Below are positions 1-6,278 of a stretch of 15,146 nucleotides of DNA, one piece after another; the first letter of the stretch is position 1, and the number at the start of each line of letters is the position of its first letter. A model generated the notes under the pieces. The model ran no database searches, was not told where the DNA came from, and saw only the letters and a list, made by a program, of their open reading frames with translations. Source of the DNA: DASVEE01 sp036399695 (GTDB lineage Bacteria; Acidobacteriota; Thermoanaerobaculia; Gp7-AA8); contig DASWMP010000103.1 in NCBI GenBank assembly GCA_036399695.1, forward strand, positions 1 through 15,146, given 5' to 3'. Position numbers and translations under genes: made by a program.

Positions 1-3
1 GAA

Positions 4-75
4 CGCAGAGCGCAGAACGCAGAACGAGGAAAAGAGAGCGTTCTCAATTCGTCATTCTGCGTTCTGCGTTCTGCG
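4..75. repeat. Inverted heptamer array A (unit CGCAGAA)
   Basis: Left arm about 4-27 consists of tandem CGCAGAA-type 7-mers. Right arm about 52-75 carries the reverse complement (TTCTGCG), so the two arms can pair over nearly their whole length with a loop of about 24 nt. It lies just downstream of the pyrB stop on the minus strand, so in the pyrB transcript it would form a long hairpin. No U-tract follows, so it is not called a terminator. It belongs to the 7-bp-period family seen at five other gaps here. Confidence 0.8.
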
Positions 76-85
76 GTCATCTTCT

Positions 86-1030
86 TCACTCCGAAAGGTG
101 CGCTCCCCCGAGCAGATACAACACGGCCATGCGCACCGCCACGCCGTTCGTCACCTGATCGAGGATCACGGACCACGGTCCGTCGGCCACGTCCGACGCA
201 ATCTCCACTCCGCGGTTCATCGGCCCGGGGTGCATCACGATGACGCCTTCCTTCGCGCGTGCCAGCCGCTCGCGGGTGAGGCCGAACGTGTTGTAGTACT
301 CGCGGAGCGACGGGAAGCGCAGCTTCCCCTGCCGCTCGAGCTGCACGCGCAGCATCATCACGACGTCCGCCCCCTCGATCGCTTCGTCGAGGGAGTGCAC
401 GACGCGCACGCCCATCTTTTCGATTTCCACCGGCATGAGCGTCGGAGGGCCGGCGAGCGTCACGTTGGCCTTCATCTTCGTCAGCAGGTGGATGTTCGAG
501 CGGACGACGCGCGAGTGAGCGATGTCGCCGATGATCGAGACGTTCACGCCCTGCAGGCGGCCGAGCCGTTCCCGGATCGTGAAGGCGTCGAGCAGAGCCT
601 GCGTGGGGTGTTCGTGCGCGCCGTCGCCTGCGTTGATGATCGACACCGGCAGGCGGTCGGCCAGCATCTTCGGCGAGCCCGGATGCTTGTGGCGGATGAC
701 CATCATCTGCGGCTGCATGGCCATCAGGTTCTCGGCCGTGTCGATGAGGGTCTCACCTTTCTCCACTGCCGATCCGGAGGCCGAAAAGTTGAGCGTATCG
801 GCGGAGAGGCGTTTCTCCGCGATCTCGAACGAAACACGCGTGCGCGTCGACGCCTCCATGAAGAGGTTGACCACGAGCTGCCCGCGCAATGCCGGCACCT
901 TCTTGACCGGCCGCTCGCTGACTTCCTTGAAGCCTTCGGCGGTGTCGAGGATGAGCTGAATCTCTTCGGGGTTCAGCGGTTCGATACCGAGGAGATCTTT
1001 GCTGCGGAGTGCGGAGTTGGCTTCGCGCAT
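86..1030 (-). CDS. pyrB: Aspartate carbamoyltransferase catalytic subunit
   Basis: PyrB condenses carbamoyl phosphate with L-aspartate to N-carbamoyl-aspartate, the committed step of de novo pyrimidine synthesis in the cytosol. The 314-aa length fits the catalytic subunit. Visible family motifs are the carbamoyl-phosphate loop STRTR (61-65), the second loop SAVEKGE (87-93, lysine 91 expected to reach into a neighbouring subunit), HPTQALLD (141-148), the aspartate-binding MLRVQ (226-230) and HPGPMNRG (267-274). Residues before the first loop read MEA rather than the more usual FEP or FFEP, a mild deviation. It lies downstream of pyrR in the same direction with a 113-nt gap filled by array B. 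No clear Shine-Dalgarno precedes the ATG. No regulatory pyrI subunit is visible; pyrC would be expected beyond the left edge. Confidence 0.97.
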   Translation of the reverse strand: MREANSALRSKDLLGIEPLNPEEIQLILDTAEGFKEVSERPVKKVPALRGQLVVNLFMEASTRTRVSFEIAEKRLSADTLNFSASGSAVEKGETLIDTAENLMAMQPQMMVIRHKHPGSPKMLADRLPVSIINAGDGAHEHPTQALLDAFTIRERLGRLQGVNVSIIGDIAHSRVVRSNIHLLTKMKANVTLAGPPTLMPVEIEKMGVRVVHSLDEAIEGADVVMMLRVQLERQGKLRFPSLREYYNTFGLTRERLARAKEGVIVMHPGPMNRGVEIASDVADGPWSVILDQVTNGVAVRMAVLYLLGGAHLSE

Positions 1031-1039
1031 AGTTAGTCA

Positions 1040-1135
1040 GGGGTCCGGGCCCTGGGCCCGGGGCTCAGAGGGAATCAGACGCAGGGTTCGGGGGACTGCC
1101 TCTTCCGGGGCCCTGAGCCCTGGGCCCTGAGCCCT
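1040..1135. repeat. Inverted heptamer array B (unit GCCCTGA/GCCCTGG)
   Basis: The right arm, 1107-1135, is a clean tandem of GCCCTGA and GCCCTGG 7-mers. The left arm, 1040-1070, is a degenerate GGGCCC/GGGCTCAG series in the opposite sense. It fills the pyrR-pyrB gap, so the polycistronic transcript would carry a very GC-rich hairpin between regulator and enzyme genes. I looked for a PyrR binding-loop consensus (ARUCCNGNGAGGYU) on the transcribed strand and did not find one, so an attenuator role is not claimed. Confidence 0.7.
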
Positions 1136-1143
1136 GCCTCACC

Positions 1144-1680
1144 CTATCTCTCCATGATCAACACTTCATCCTCGCCGTCGGTCTCGGCGAGCTTCACCTT
1201 GATCACTTCATTCGCATCGGTCGGTACGGTCTTGCCGATGACGTCCGCGTGGATCGGGAGCTCGCGGTGGCCGCGGTCGACGAGGACGGCGAGCATGACC
1301 TGGCGCGGGCGGCCGTAATCGATGAGGGCATCGAGCGCGGCGCGGACCGTGCGGCCGGTGTAGAGCACGTCGTCGACCAGCACGACGACTTTCGAATCAA
1401 TGGACTCCGGCAGCTTGGTCGGTTTGACGACCGGCTGCGGGGCGATGGTCGTGAGGTCGTCACGGTACAGCGTGATGTCGAGGATGCCGAACGCGACCGG
1501 CTGTCCTTCCATCTGCTCGATCTCGCGCGCGATCCGCTCGCCGATCGGAACGCCGCGGCTGCGGATGCCGACGATCATCAGATCGTCCAGACCGCGGTTC
1601 CGCTCCACGATCTCGATGGCCATACGGCGGATAGCCCGGTTCATGCGGGCGCTGTCCAGGAGTCGCTTCTTAACGTTCAT
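1144..1680 (-). CDS. pyrR: Bifunctional pyr operon regulator PyrR / uracil phosphoribosyltransferase
   Basis: PyrR-family proteins bind pyr mRNA in response to UMP/UTP and PRPP, and many also convert uracil plus PRPP to UMP. The 178-aa length is normal for the family. The PRPP-binding motif VVLVDDVLYTGRT spans 99-111, preceded by the family signature DITLYRDDL (68-76) and GIRSRGVPIGERIA near 38-51. The ATG at 1680 gives the expected N-terminus (MNVKKRLLD); the reading frame is open far upstream but that extension runs antisense through the divergent genes and has no family resemblance. Upstream only a weak AGGT lies near the start. The next gene downstream is pyrB, the classic pyrR-pyrB order. 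Start is 97 bp from the divergent response-regulator gene. Confidence 0.95.
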   Translation of the reverse strand: MNVKKRLLDSARMNRAIRRMAIEIVERNRGLDDLMIVGIRSRGVPIGERIAREIEQMEGQPVAFGILDITLYRDDLTTIAPQPVVKPTKLPESIDSKVVVLVDDVLYTGRTVRAALDALIDYGRPRQVMLAVLVDRGHRELPIHADVIGKTVPTDANEVIKVKLAETDGEDEVLIMER

Positions 1681-1777
1681 GATTGTGACCTGTGAGCTGC
1701 TGTGGCCGGGTGATTTTGCGGCGCGAAGGGTACCACTGAATTGCTGCGCACGGAATCTGCACAAAACAGCTTCCGAG

Positions 1778-2137
1778 ATGGGTGGCAGACCGAAGATCCT
1801 GATCGTCGAAGATGACGGTGAAGTGCGTCGTCTGTACGCCATCGGTCTGAACCAGCGCGGTTTCGAAGTGAAGCTCGCCGCGAACGGAGCCGAGGCCCTC
1901 GAGCGCGTCGGCCAGGAAAAACCGGACGTGATCCTCCTCGACTGGGTCATGCCCCTCATGGACGGCCGCGAGGTGCTGAACAAGATCGCGGGCATGCACC
2001 AGCTCGACATCCCGGTGATCGTCATCAGCGGCCAGCCCGCCCCCGCCTCCGTCGACCCCCGCATCCGCTGCTGGATGGTCAAGCCCGTCTCGATCGAACA
2101 GCTCGTGAACGAGATCCAGCGGCCGGTCACGGTGTAG
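1778..2137 (+). CDS. Single-domain response regulator (receiver only)
   Basis: A 119-aa CheY-type receiver with no output domain. Acidic pocket residues are E11, D12 and D13 (ILIVEDDGE), the phosphoacceptor is D55 in VILLDWVMPLMDG, the switch serine is S84 in VIVISGQ, and the conserved lysine is K102 in MVKPVS. Such proteins work by phosphorylation-dependent protein contacts, for example in phosphorelays or chemotaxis. The start at ATG 1778 gives a domain-sized protein; upstream in-frame codons run antisense over pyrR and look non-coding. No strong Shine-Dalgarno is seen. No cognate histidine kinase lies in the window, so the partner is unknown. It is divergent from pyrR and followed by the FHA gene after a repeat-filled 176-bp gap. 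Confidence 0.9.
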   Translation: MGGRPKILIVEDDGEVRRLYAIGLNQRGFEVKLAANGAEALERVGQEKPDVILLDWVMPLMDGREVLNKIAGMHQLDIPVIVISGQPAPASVDPRIRCWMVKPVSIEQLVNEIQRPVTV

Positions 2138-2148
2138 CGCGCCGGCAG

Positions 2149-2266
2149 CCGTTGTCCGTTTTCCGTTTTCCGTTCGTATTCGCGAATAGCGGCGTCTTCG
2201 GCTATCCGGCACCTACGGGCAACGAGCAACGGACAACGAGCAACGGGCAACGAGCAACGGAAACGG
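2149..2266. repeat. Inverted heptamer array C (unit CAACGAG/CAACGGR)
   Basis: The right arm, about 2216-2266, is a tandem of CAACGAG, CAACGGA and CAACGGG 7-mers. The left arm, about 2149-2175, is CCGTTGT/CCGTTTT in opposite sense. The spacer between arms (2176-2215) is non-repetitive. It fills the gap between the response regulator stop and the FHA promoter region. Confidence 0.8.
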
Positions 2267-2294
2267 ATGCCGCCGCGCAACGGGCACAGCGCCC

Positions 2295-2303
2295 TGCTAT
2301 CAT
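2295..2303 (+). promoter_or_regulatory. Possible extended -10 promoter element for the FHA gene
   Basis: TGCTATCAT matches the extended -10 pattern TGnTAtnaT. It ends 10 nt before the FHA start codon, which would give a very short or leaderless 5' end. No matching -35 hexamer is visible. Position and form fit, but this is a short motif and could be chance. Confidence 0.3.
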
Positions 2304-2313
2304 CCCCGGCTGA

Positions 2314-2844
2314 ATGGCCAAGATCTTCTTCGTCGGCCTCGACGGTACGGAGAAAAGTTACCGGCTGCAGACGCACCGCCCCTTCACCGTCGGCCGCGAT
2401 CCCGGGAACGACATCATCCTTCGCGACCCGAAGGTCTCGCGGCATCACGCCGAGATCGTCTTCGAGCGCGGCTTTTTCGTGCTGCACGATCTCGCCAGCG
2501 CGAACGGCACGTACGTCAACAGTAAGCGCGTACGCGTTGCTCCGCTCACGCACGGCGCCCGGCTCCGTCTCGGCAATACCTATGGCCGCTTCTCCGAGGA
2601 GTTGCCGACCGAAAGTGATGCCGCGTCGATGGCCGAGCCGTTCGAGCAGCCGTTGCCGGCACCGGCCACTGCTCCGGCGGCCGTGGGGGGCGTCGATGCG
2701 GCCGCCTACAACGGCGCCGACTTGCCGCCGACGCAGGATCTCGGCGATCTGGTCAACATGCCGACGAGCGCGCACGAAAGTATCAGCCTCGAGACGCTCC
2801 CTCAGCCCAGGCTCGCCGAGTCTGACGTAAAAAAAAACCAGTAG
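2314..2844 (+). CDS. FHA-domain protein
   Basis: FHA domains bind phosphothreonine peptides and usually report on Ser/Thr kinase signalling. The domain fills roughly 1-95, with the strand-loop motifs GRDPGND (27-33), SRHH (42-45) and SANGTYVN (62-69), including the serine, histidine and asparagine that normally contact the phosphopeptide. From about 100 to 176 the chain is low-complexity, rich in Ala, Pro and acidic residues, and likely disordered. The 3' end is odd: the last codons sit on nine consecutive A residues (2829-2837) followed by tandem TAG TAG stops. The next gene starts at GTG only 8 nt after this stop in the -1 frame, which is open from just before the A run. The 176-aa length covers one FHA domain plus a tail. 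No kinase gene is nearby. Confidence 0.9.
   Translation: MAKIFFVGLDGTEKSYRLQTHRPFTVGRDPGNDIILRDPKVSRHHAEIVFERGFFVLHDLASANGTYVNSKRVRVAPLTHGARLRLGNTYGRFSEELPTESDAASMAEPFEQPLPAPATAPAAVGGVDAAAYNGADLPPTQDLGDLVNMPTSAHESISLETLPQPRLAESDVKKNQ
2829..2837 (+). other. A9 run: candidate -1 slippery site linking two genes
   Basis: In the FHA reading frame the run reads A AAA AAA with the heptamer at 2829-2835 in correct phase for a -1 slip. After the slip the codons from 2835 are AAA CCA GTA GTA GTT GAC GTG, with no stop before the downstream coding region at 2853. The -1 frame has a TGA at 2823-2825, so it opens only at the A run. Transcriptional slippage on A9 is an equal alternative. A 6-bp hairpin (2876-2881 with 2896-2901) is downstream but farther away than the usual stimulatory structure. 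Confidence 0.4.
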
Positions 2845-2852
2845 TAGTTGAC

Positions 2853-3548
2853 GTGCACGCCGGACCTTTCAGCCACGCCCGCTATTCGTTCACGACGGGC
2901 GCGCGTGCCGGCGAAGCAGTAACGATCCGCGACGCCGCCAACACCCCGGTCCTCGGCTACCGCTCGTTCGCCAGCGTCGTCGGCATCGTCGCGGCGCTCG
3001 TCTCCGGGATCGTCCTGGTGGCCGGCATCGCCTCGGTGCTCTTCCTCATCTCCGAGAAAGCGCCGGTGCGCGCCGTCATCACCCTCGCGCTGACGGCCAT
3101 CTTCACGACCGTCATCGGCCTGCTCGTCCCGCGCATCCGGGCCACGATCTACGACGGCTCGAATCCCGCGCTGATGATCGAGCAGGTCTCCCGCGGCGCG
3201 ACGCGGTTCATCGTGACGACGCCCGACGGAAAGCAGCTCGCCACGCTCCGCAAAGGCTTGTTTTCACGGCTGGGCCGCAACCGCTGGACGGTCCTCGCCG
3301 AGGATGGCCGTGTGCTGGCGTACGCCGTCGAGGAATCGTTCGGCCGCGCCATGATCGCCAAGCTCCTCGGCAAATTCAGCCGCCGCTACGAAGCAGACGT
3401 ACGGCTGGGGTTCGACGGCGAGATGGGCCTGATCCGCCGCCGGCCCGACGACGGCGGCAAGACGGATGTGCTCGAGCTCTACGGCGACACGCTCGACCGC
3501 CGCATCGCCGTGGCTCTGGCGACGCTGATCCTCGGCAGCGAGCCGTAG
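2853..3548 (+). CDS. Two-TM membrane protein with soluble C-terminal beta-rich domain
   Basis: A 231-aa protein not assigned to a named family with certainty. Two hydrophobic segments are clear, about 39-67 and 72-93, giving a hairpin in the membrane with a short loop (SEKAP). The C-terminal 100-225 part has short strand-like stretches with D/E-G turns (FIVTTPDGKQLATLRK, WTVLAEDGRVLAYAVEE) that resemble Tubby-like/LURP-one or scramblase-like folds; this is pattern-based and weak. The GTG at 2853 is the only usable start near the beginning, and it lacks a Shine-Dalgarno, so translation probably depends on coupling to the FHA gene 8 nt upstream or on frameshifting at the A9 run. Pairing with FHA suggests a membrane-associated partner in a phospho-dependent pathway, but that is inference. 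Confidence 0.75.
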   Translation: MHAGPFSHARYSFTTGARAGEAVTIRDAANTPVLGYRSFASVVGIVAALVSGIVLVAGIASVLFLISEKAPVRAVITLALTAIFTTVIGLLVPRIRATIYDGSNPALMIEQVSRGATRFIVTTPDGKQLATLRKGLFSRLGRNRWTVLAEDGRVLAYAVEESFGRAMIAKLLGKFSRRYEADVRLGFDGEMGLIRRRPDDGGKTDVLELYGDTLDRRIAVALATLILGSEP

Positions 3549-3603
3549 CGCGGTCCTACCGGGGTCGAAGCCGAAGGCGGATCTTGTCCGTGGCGGCGTC
3601 TTC

Positions 3604-3840
3604 AGCCCGCCTCGGCGGGCGCCAGCGTTGTAGCCCCGGGCGCAAGCCCCGATGGCGTTGACTTAGAGGTTTGCCTCATGTGGGACAGACACTCCTGTCT
3701 GTCCGGCCCATCCCCGAGGTCCTCCAGACAAGCGGCCGTTCGGGTGCACCGGACAGACAAGAGTGTCTGTCACATCTAAAGTTAACGCCATTGGGGCGAA
3801 AGCCCGGGTGTACGACGCTGGTGCCCGCCGGAGGCGGGCT
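3604..3840. repeat. Large inverted repeat element with ~100-bp arms
   Basis: Arms run about 3604-3706 and 3748-3840 and match in reverse complement along most of their length with small gaps. Shared blocks are GCCCGCC-CGGCGGGC, CCAGCG, CCCGGGC, ATGGCGTT and GACAGACACTC-TGTCTGTCCGG. Each arm holds its own smaller palindromes. The element occupies almost all of the 301-bp gap between two convergent genes and could stop transcription from both sides as an extended hairpin. Its GACAGACACTCCTGTCTGTC core translates to GQTLLSV in one frame and recurs at 15063-15091 and, degenerated, inside mutL. No transposase gene lies within it, so it is a non-autonomous, REP- or MITE-like repeat. Confidence 0.75.
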
Positions 3841-3849
3841 GCTCCCAAC

Positions 3850-6075
3850 TCACTTCCTCGCCTGGGCGAACGGCACGACCTCCACGCCGGTGTAGTAATG
3901 CCGCAGGATCTGGTCGTACGTATAGCCGCGGAAGGCCATGCCGTACGAGCCCACCTGGCAGAAGCCCGTCCCGTGGCCCCAGCCCTTGCCGAAGAACGTG
4001 TAGCGGTCCATGCCGTCGGGGTCTTTCGTCTTCTCGTACGCAAAGAGGTTGTCCGGCACGTTGAGTGACCAGCGCACCGGCAAGCCGCGCAGCATGAACT
4101 TGCGGCCGCCTTCGGCCGTGACTTCCAGCTCGGCGATGCGTTGGGAAGCGTCGATCGTCACCGGACGGATGTCGACCAGTTCCTGGATCGCATTCCGGCG
4201 GTTGATGACCGGCACGAGCTCCTCGGCGCGGTAGCTGCGCGTCCAGTTCGCGAAGTTCGACGTGCGGTCGAACGACGCGCCGTCATAGTTCGCCTGCACC
4301 ACGACGGCCACGGGCGTCTTCTGCCCGTTCTGCAACACCGTCGCACGGTCGCCCACCATCACCTGCAGCGTCTTGTACTCCTGGTACCGGTCGGCGACGC
4401 GGCGGAACATCGGGATGCCGGCCGGCAGCGTGAAGTTCGTGACCTTCCCTTCAGCCTTCAGCGACACGGCCCGGCCGTTGATGCGGTGGATCTTGGCGTT
4501 CGCTTCCTGCAGCACGCCGTGCTCGCGCAGCCAGGCGCCGAGGAGCGAGTACAGCTCCTCGCGCGGCATCGCCTGCGTCAGGTCGACGCGGTCGAGGTAC
4601 TGCGCCGGAAGCACGCCGTACTTGATGAGGAACGCCGCCGACGTGTAGACCTCGTCGTCCGTGTTCTGCGTCTGGGGGAAGTAGTACTTGCGATCCTCGG
4701 GGAGCGTGAGCGCGCGCCCCTTCTCATCGAGACGCATGACCGTCGCCAGGTAGCGCAGCACGTCACCCCGGCGGCTCGAAGCCGGACGCACGTCCGACGG
4801 CGCAGCACCGGCGAGCCGCAGCGCCGCGGCGACGCCGCGCTGCACTTCCGCCGCGCTCCAGCTCGTCGCGTTCTCCGGCAGGCCGGCCAGCAGGGCGAAG
4901 AGCCGGGCGTTGACCTGCGTCTCCGTCAGGAGGCCGCTGTCGGCGCGGCCGGCGATCGGAATCGTCTCCAGCTCCACGCAGCGGGCGCGGCGGAGGTACG
5001 GCTCGTTCCGGCCGGGAAACATCGTGCCGACGTCGCTCGTCTCGCCGCCACAGGTGGAGGTGTAGAGCGAGTCGATGAGGACGCCGTTGTGCGAGATGAC
5101 CATGCCGGCGGTTTCGGTCACGGCCTGGCTGCTGAGCGGATGCTCGCCGGCGAAGCCCTTGTAGGCCTGGCAGGCAGGGCCGGGGCAGATGTCGTAGCCC
5201 TCGCGGCCGTACTGATTGAGGTTACGGAAGGCGTACGTGCGCGCGGCCGTGGCCTGCGCCTTGAGCGCTTCGAGCTCGTCGTAGATCGTCGGTCCCATCT
5301 CCGCCGGGACCACGCCGAGGAGGTAGTCCTCCATGTTCAGCTCGTTGATGACGTTGAGCAGGCCGCGCTCGTTGACGAAGAGACGTCCGGCCGTGCGATA
5401 CGGGCCGCCGGCGAGCGTGAGCGTATCGGCCGTGACCGGGATGATCTGCATCCACTCGCCTTCGATGGTGGCCGTGTCCCTTTCGTCGTCCGTAATGCGG
5501 AAGCGCTTGACGAACTGTTCGCCCGCCGGACGCTTCACGATCATCATGTCCTTCCCGTAGCCGCCGGCGATCAGCCGGTCGCGCACGGGACGCGCTTCGT
5601 CTTCCGTGGCGAAGCTGCCGACGAGGATGCGGTACGAGCCGGCGGCGGTATCGAAGACGCGCTGCACCGGCAGATTCGTCTCCGTGCCGACCTTCTCCGC
5701 GAAGGCGCGGGCGCTGTTGGAATCGCTGATCGAGCTCGCCTGAACCGCATAGCGCAGCGGCGAGTCGCCCAGCGGCGCCGTCACCGTGAAGCCGCGGCGG
5801 AGCGTCGAGGCAGCGCCGGCGTCGCTGACCAGAAAGTAGCCGCCGGCGACGCGGGGAAAGGAGACCGACGTCTGGTCGGTCTGCAGCCCCACGCGGATGC
5901 GCGGCTCGGCAATCGTCCGCGTGACGCTCGCGACCGGCGTCAACGCATTGCCGGAACGGGCCGGAGGCGCGGTCGCGACAGGCGTCGTGGAGGGCGCCGG
6001 TGTGGTCGAAGGAGCCGGCCCGGTGGCGGCGCAGGCGGCAAACAGCAAGAGGGACAGCGTGGCAATCGAACGCAT
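3850..6075 (-). CDS. SPOR and SpoIID-domain lipoprotein, probable lytic transglycosylase
   Basis: A 741-aa envelope protein. Residues 1-15 form a lipoprotein signal ending LFAAC, so C15 is the expected acylated residue, followed by a Thr/Pro/Ala-rich tether (18-50). A SPOR-like domain (about 107-182) would bind glycan stripped of stem peptides. The SpoIID/LytB fold begins near 225 with the expected catalytic glutamate E259 in VVPAEM, LKAQATAARTYA (271-282) and CGGET (342-346). It resumes at about 595 and closes with GWGHGTG (698-704) and a typical C-terminal helix. SpoIID enzymes cleave peptide-free glycan strands, so SPOR and catalytic domains share a substrate. Residues about 372-595 are an insertion; 433-522 is helical and looks SLH-like, weakly. 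The ATG at 6075 has GGAG 7 nt upstream. Much longer than sporulation SpoIID (about 340 aa); no other sporulation gene is seen. Confidence 0.92.
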   Translation of the reverse strand: MRSIATLSLLLFAACAATGPAPSTTPAPSTTPVATAPPARSGNALTPVASVTRTIAEPRIRVGLQTDQTSVSFPRVAGGYFLVSDAGAASTLRRGFTVTAPLGDSPLRYAVQASSISDSNSARAFAEKVGTETNLPVQRVFDTAAGSYRILVGSFATEDEARPVRDRLIAGGYGKDMMIVKRPAGEQFVKRFRITDDERDTATIEGEWMQIIPVTADTLTLAGGPYRTAGRLFVNERGLLNVINELNMEDYLLGVVPAEMGPTIYDELEALKAQATAARTYAFRNLNQYGREGYDICPGPACQAYKGFAGEHPLSSQAVTETAGMVISHNGVLIDSLYTSTCGGETSDVGTMFPGRNEPYLRRARCVELETIPIAGRADSGLLTETQVNARLFALLAGLPENATSWSAAEVQRGVAAALRLAGAAPSDVRPASSRRGDVLRYLATVMRLDEKGRALTLPEDRKYYFPQTQNTDDEVYTSAAFLIKYGVLPAQYLDRVDLTQAMPREELYSLLGAWLREHGVLQEANAKIHRINGRAVSLKAEGKVTNFTLPAGIPMFRRVADRYQEYKTLQVMVGDRATVLQNGQKTPVAVVVQANYDGASFDRTSNFANWTRSYRAEELVPVINRRNAIQELVDIRPVTIDASQRIAELEVTAEGGRKFMLRGLPVRWSLNVPDNLFAYEKTKDPDGMDRYTFFGKGWGHGTGFCQVGSYGMAFRGYTYDQILRHYYTGVEVVPFAQARK

Positions 6076-6090
6076 TGATTCTCCGTGGCG

Positions 6091-6219
6091 GGGGGTCGTG
6101 GTCAGCAGTCGTTTTCGTAGGAGCTGTTTTTGGTTTTTGGTTGTTGGTCAAACCAAAAACCGAAAACCAACAACCAAAAACCGCTCCAACCAGCCACTGA
6201 CCACCGGCCACTGACCACC
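6091..6219. repeat. Nested heptamer arrays D (units AACCAAA and CCACTGA/CCACCGG)
   Basis: The inner inverted repeat has arms 6120-6148 and 6151-6187, both built of AACCAAA/AACCGAA/AACCAAC 7-mers or their complement and closed by GGAGC/GCTCC. Outside it on the right, 6191-6219, is a second tandem with 7-bp period (CCACTGA CCACCGG CCACTGA CCACC). A degenerate complement of this lies at about 6091-6112 (GTCGTGGTCAGCAGTC). The block separates the ompA-like terminator from the SpoIID gene and covers that gene's likely promoter region. Confidence 0.8.
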
Positions 6220-6220
6220 T

Positions 6221-6253
6221 AAAAAAAGGCCCCCGCAGTTTCCCGCGGGGGCC
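6221..6253 (-). terminator. Rho-independent terminator of the OmpA-like gene
   Basis: On the minus strand a perfect 9-bp stem, GGCCCCCGC with GCGGGGGCC, closes an 8-nt loop and is followed by seven T residues. On the plus strand these are seven A at 6221-6227 and stem arms 6228-6236 and 6245-6253. It starts 25 nt after the stop codon at 6279. Confidence 0.92.
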
Positions 6254-6278
6254 GTTGAAGTCAATCGGGAAAGACGGA

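Noticed and set aside
1704..1722. GG-N10-GC spacing upstream of the response regulator, considered as sigma-54 promoter
   Set aside because: Surrounding bases do not fit TGGCAC or TTGC; spacing alone is expected by chance in G/C-rich DNA.
1144..2775. A 543-codon open frame on the minus strand covering pyrR and running far upstream
   Set aside because: Only the last 178 codons match PyrR. The rest is antisense to the response regulator and FHA genes, with no recognisable domain.
3671..3895. Short frame translating the palindrome core (starts MPHVGQTLLSV)
   Set aside because: It is repeat DNA read through; the same peptide appears wherever this repeat is translated and the frame runs into the SpoIID 3' end antisense.
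3850..6075. SpoIID gene taken as evidence for sporulation
   Set aside because: SpoIID-like domains occur in many non-sporulating diderms, and no other sporulation gene is present.
4141..6078. A 645-codon plus-strand open frame across the SpoIID gene
   Set aside because: Arg/Val/His-rich composition typical of the antisense of a high-GC gene; the minus strand carries clear catalytic motifs.
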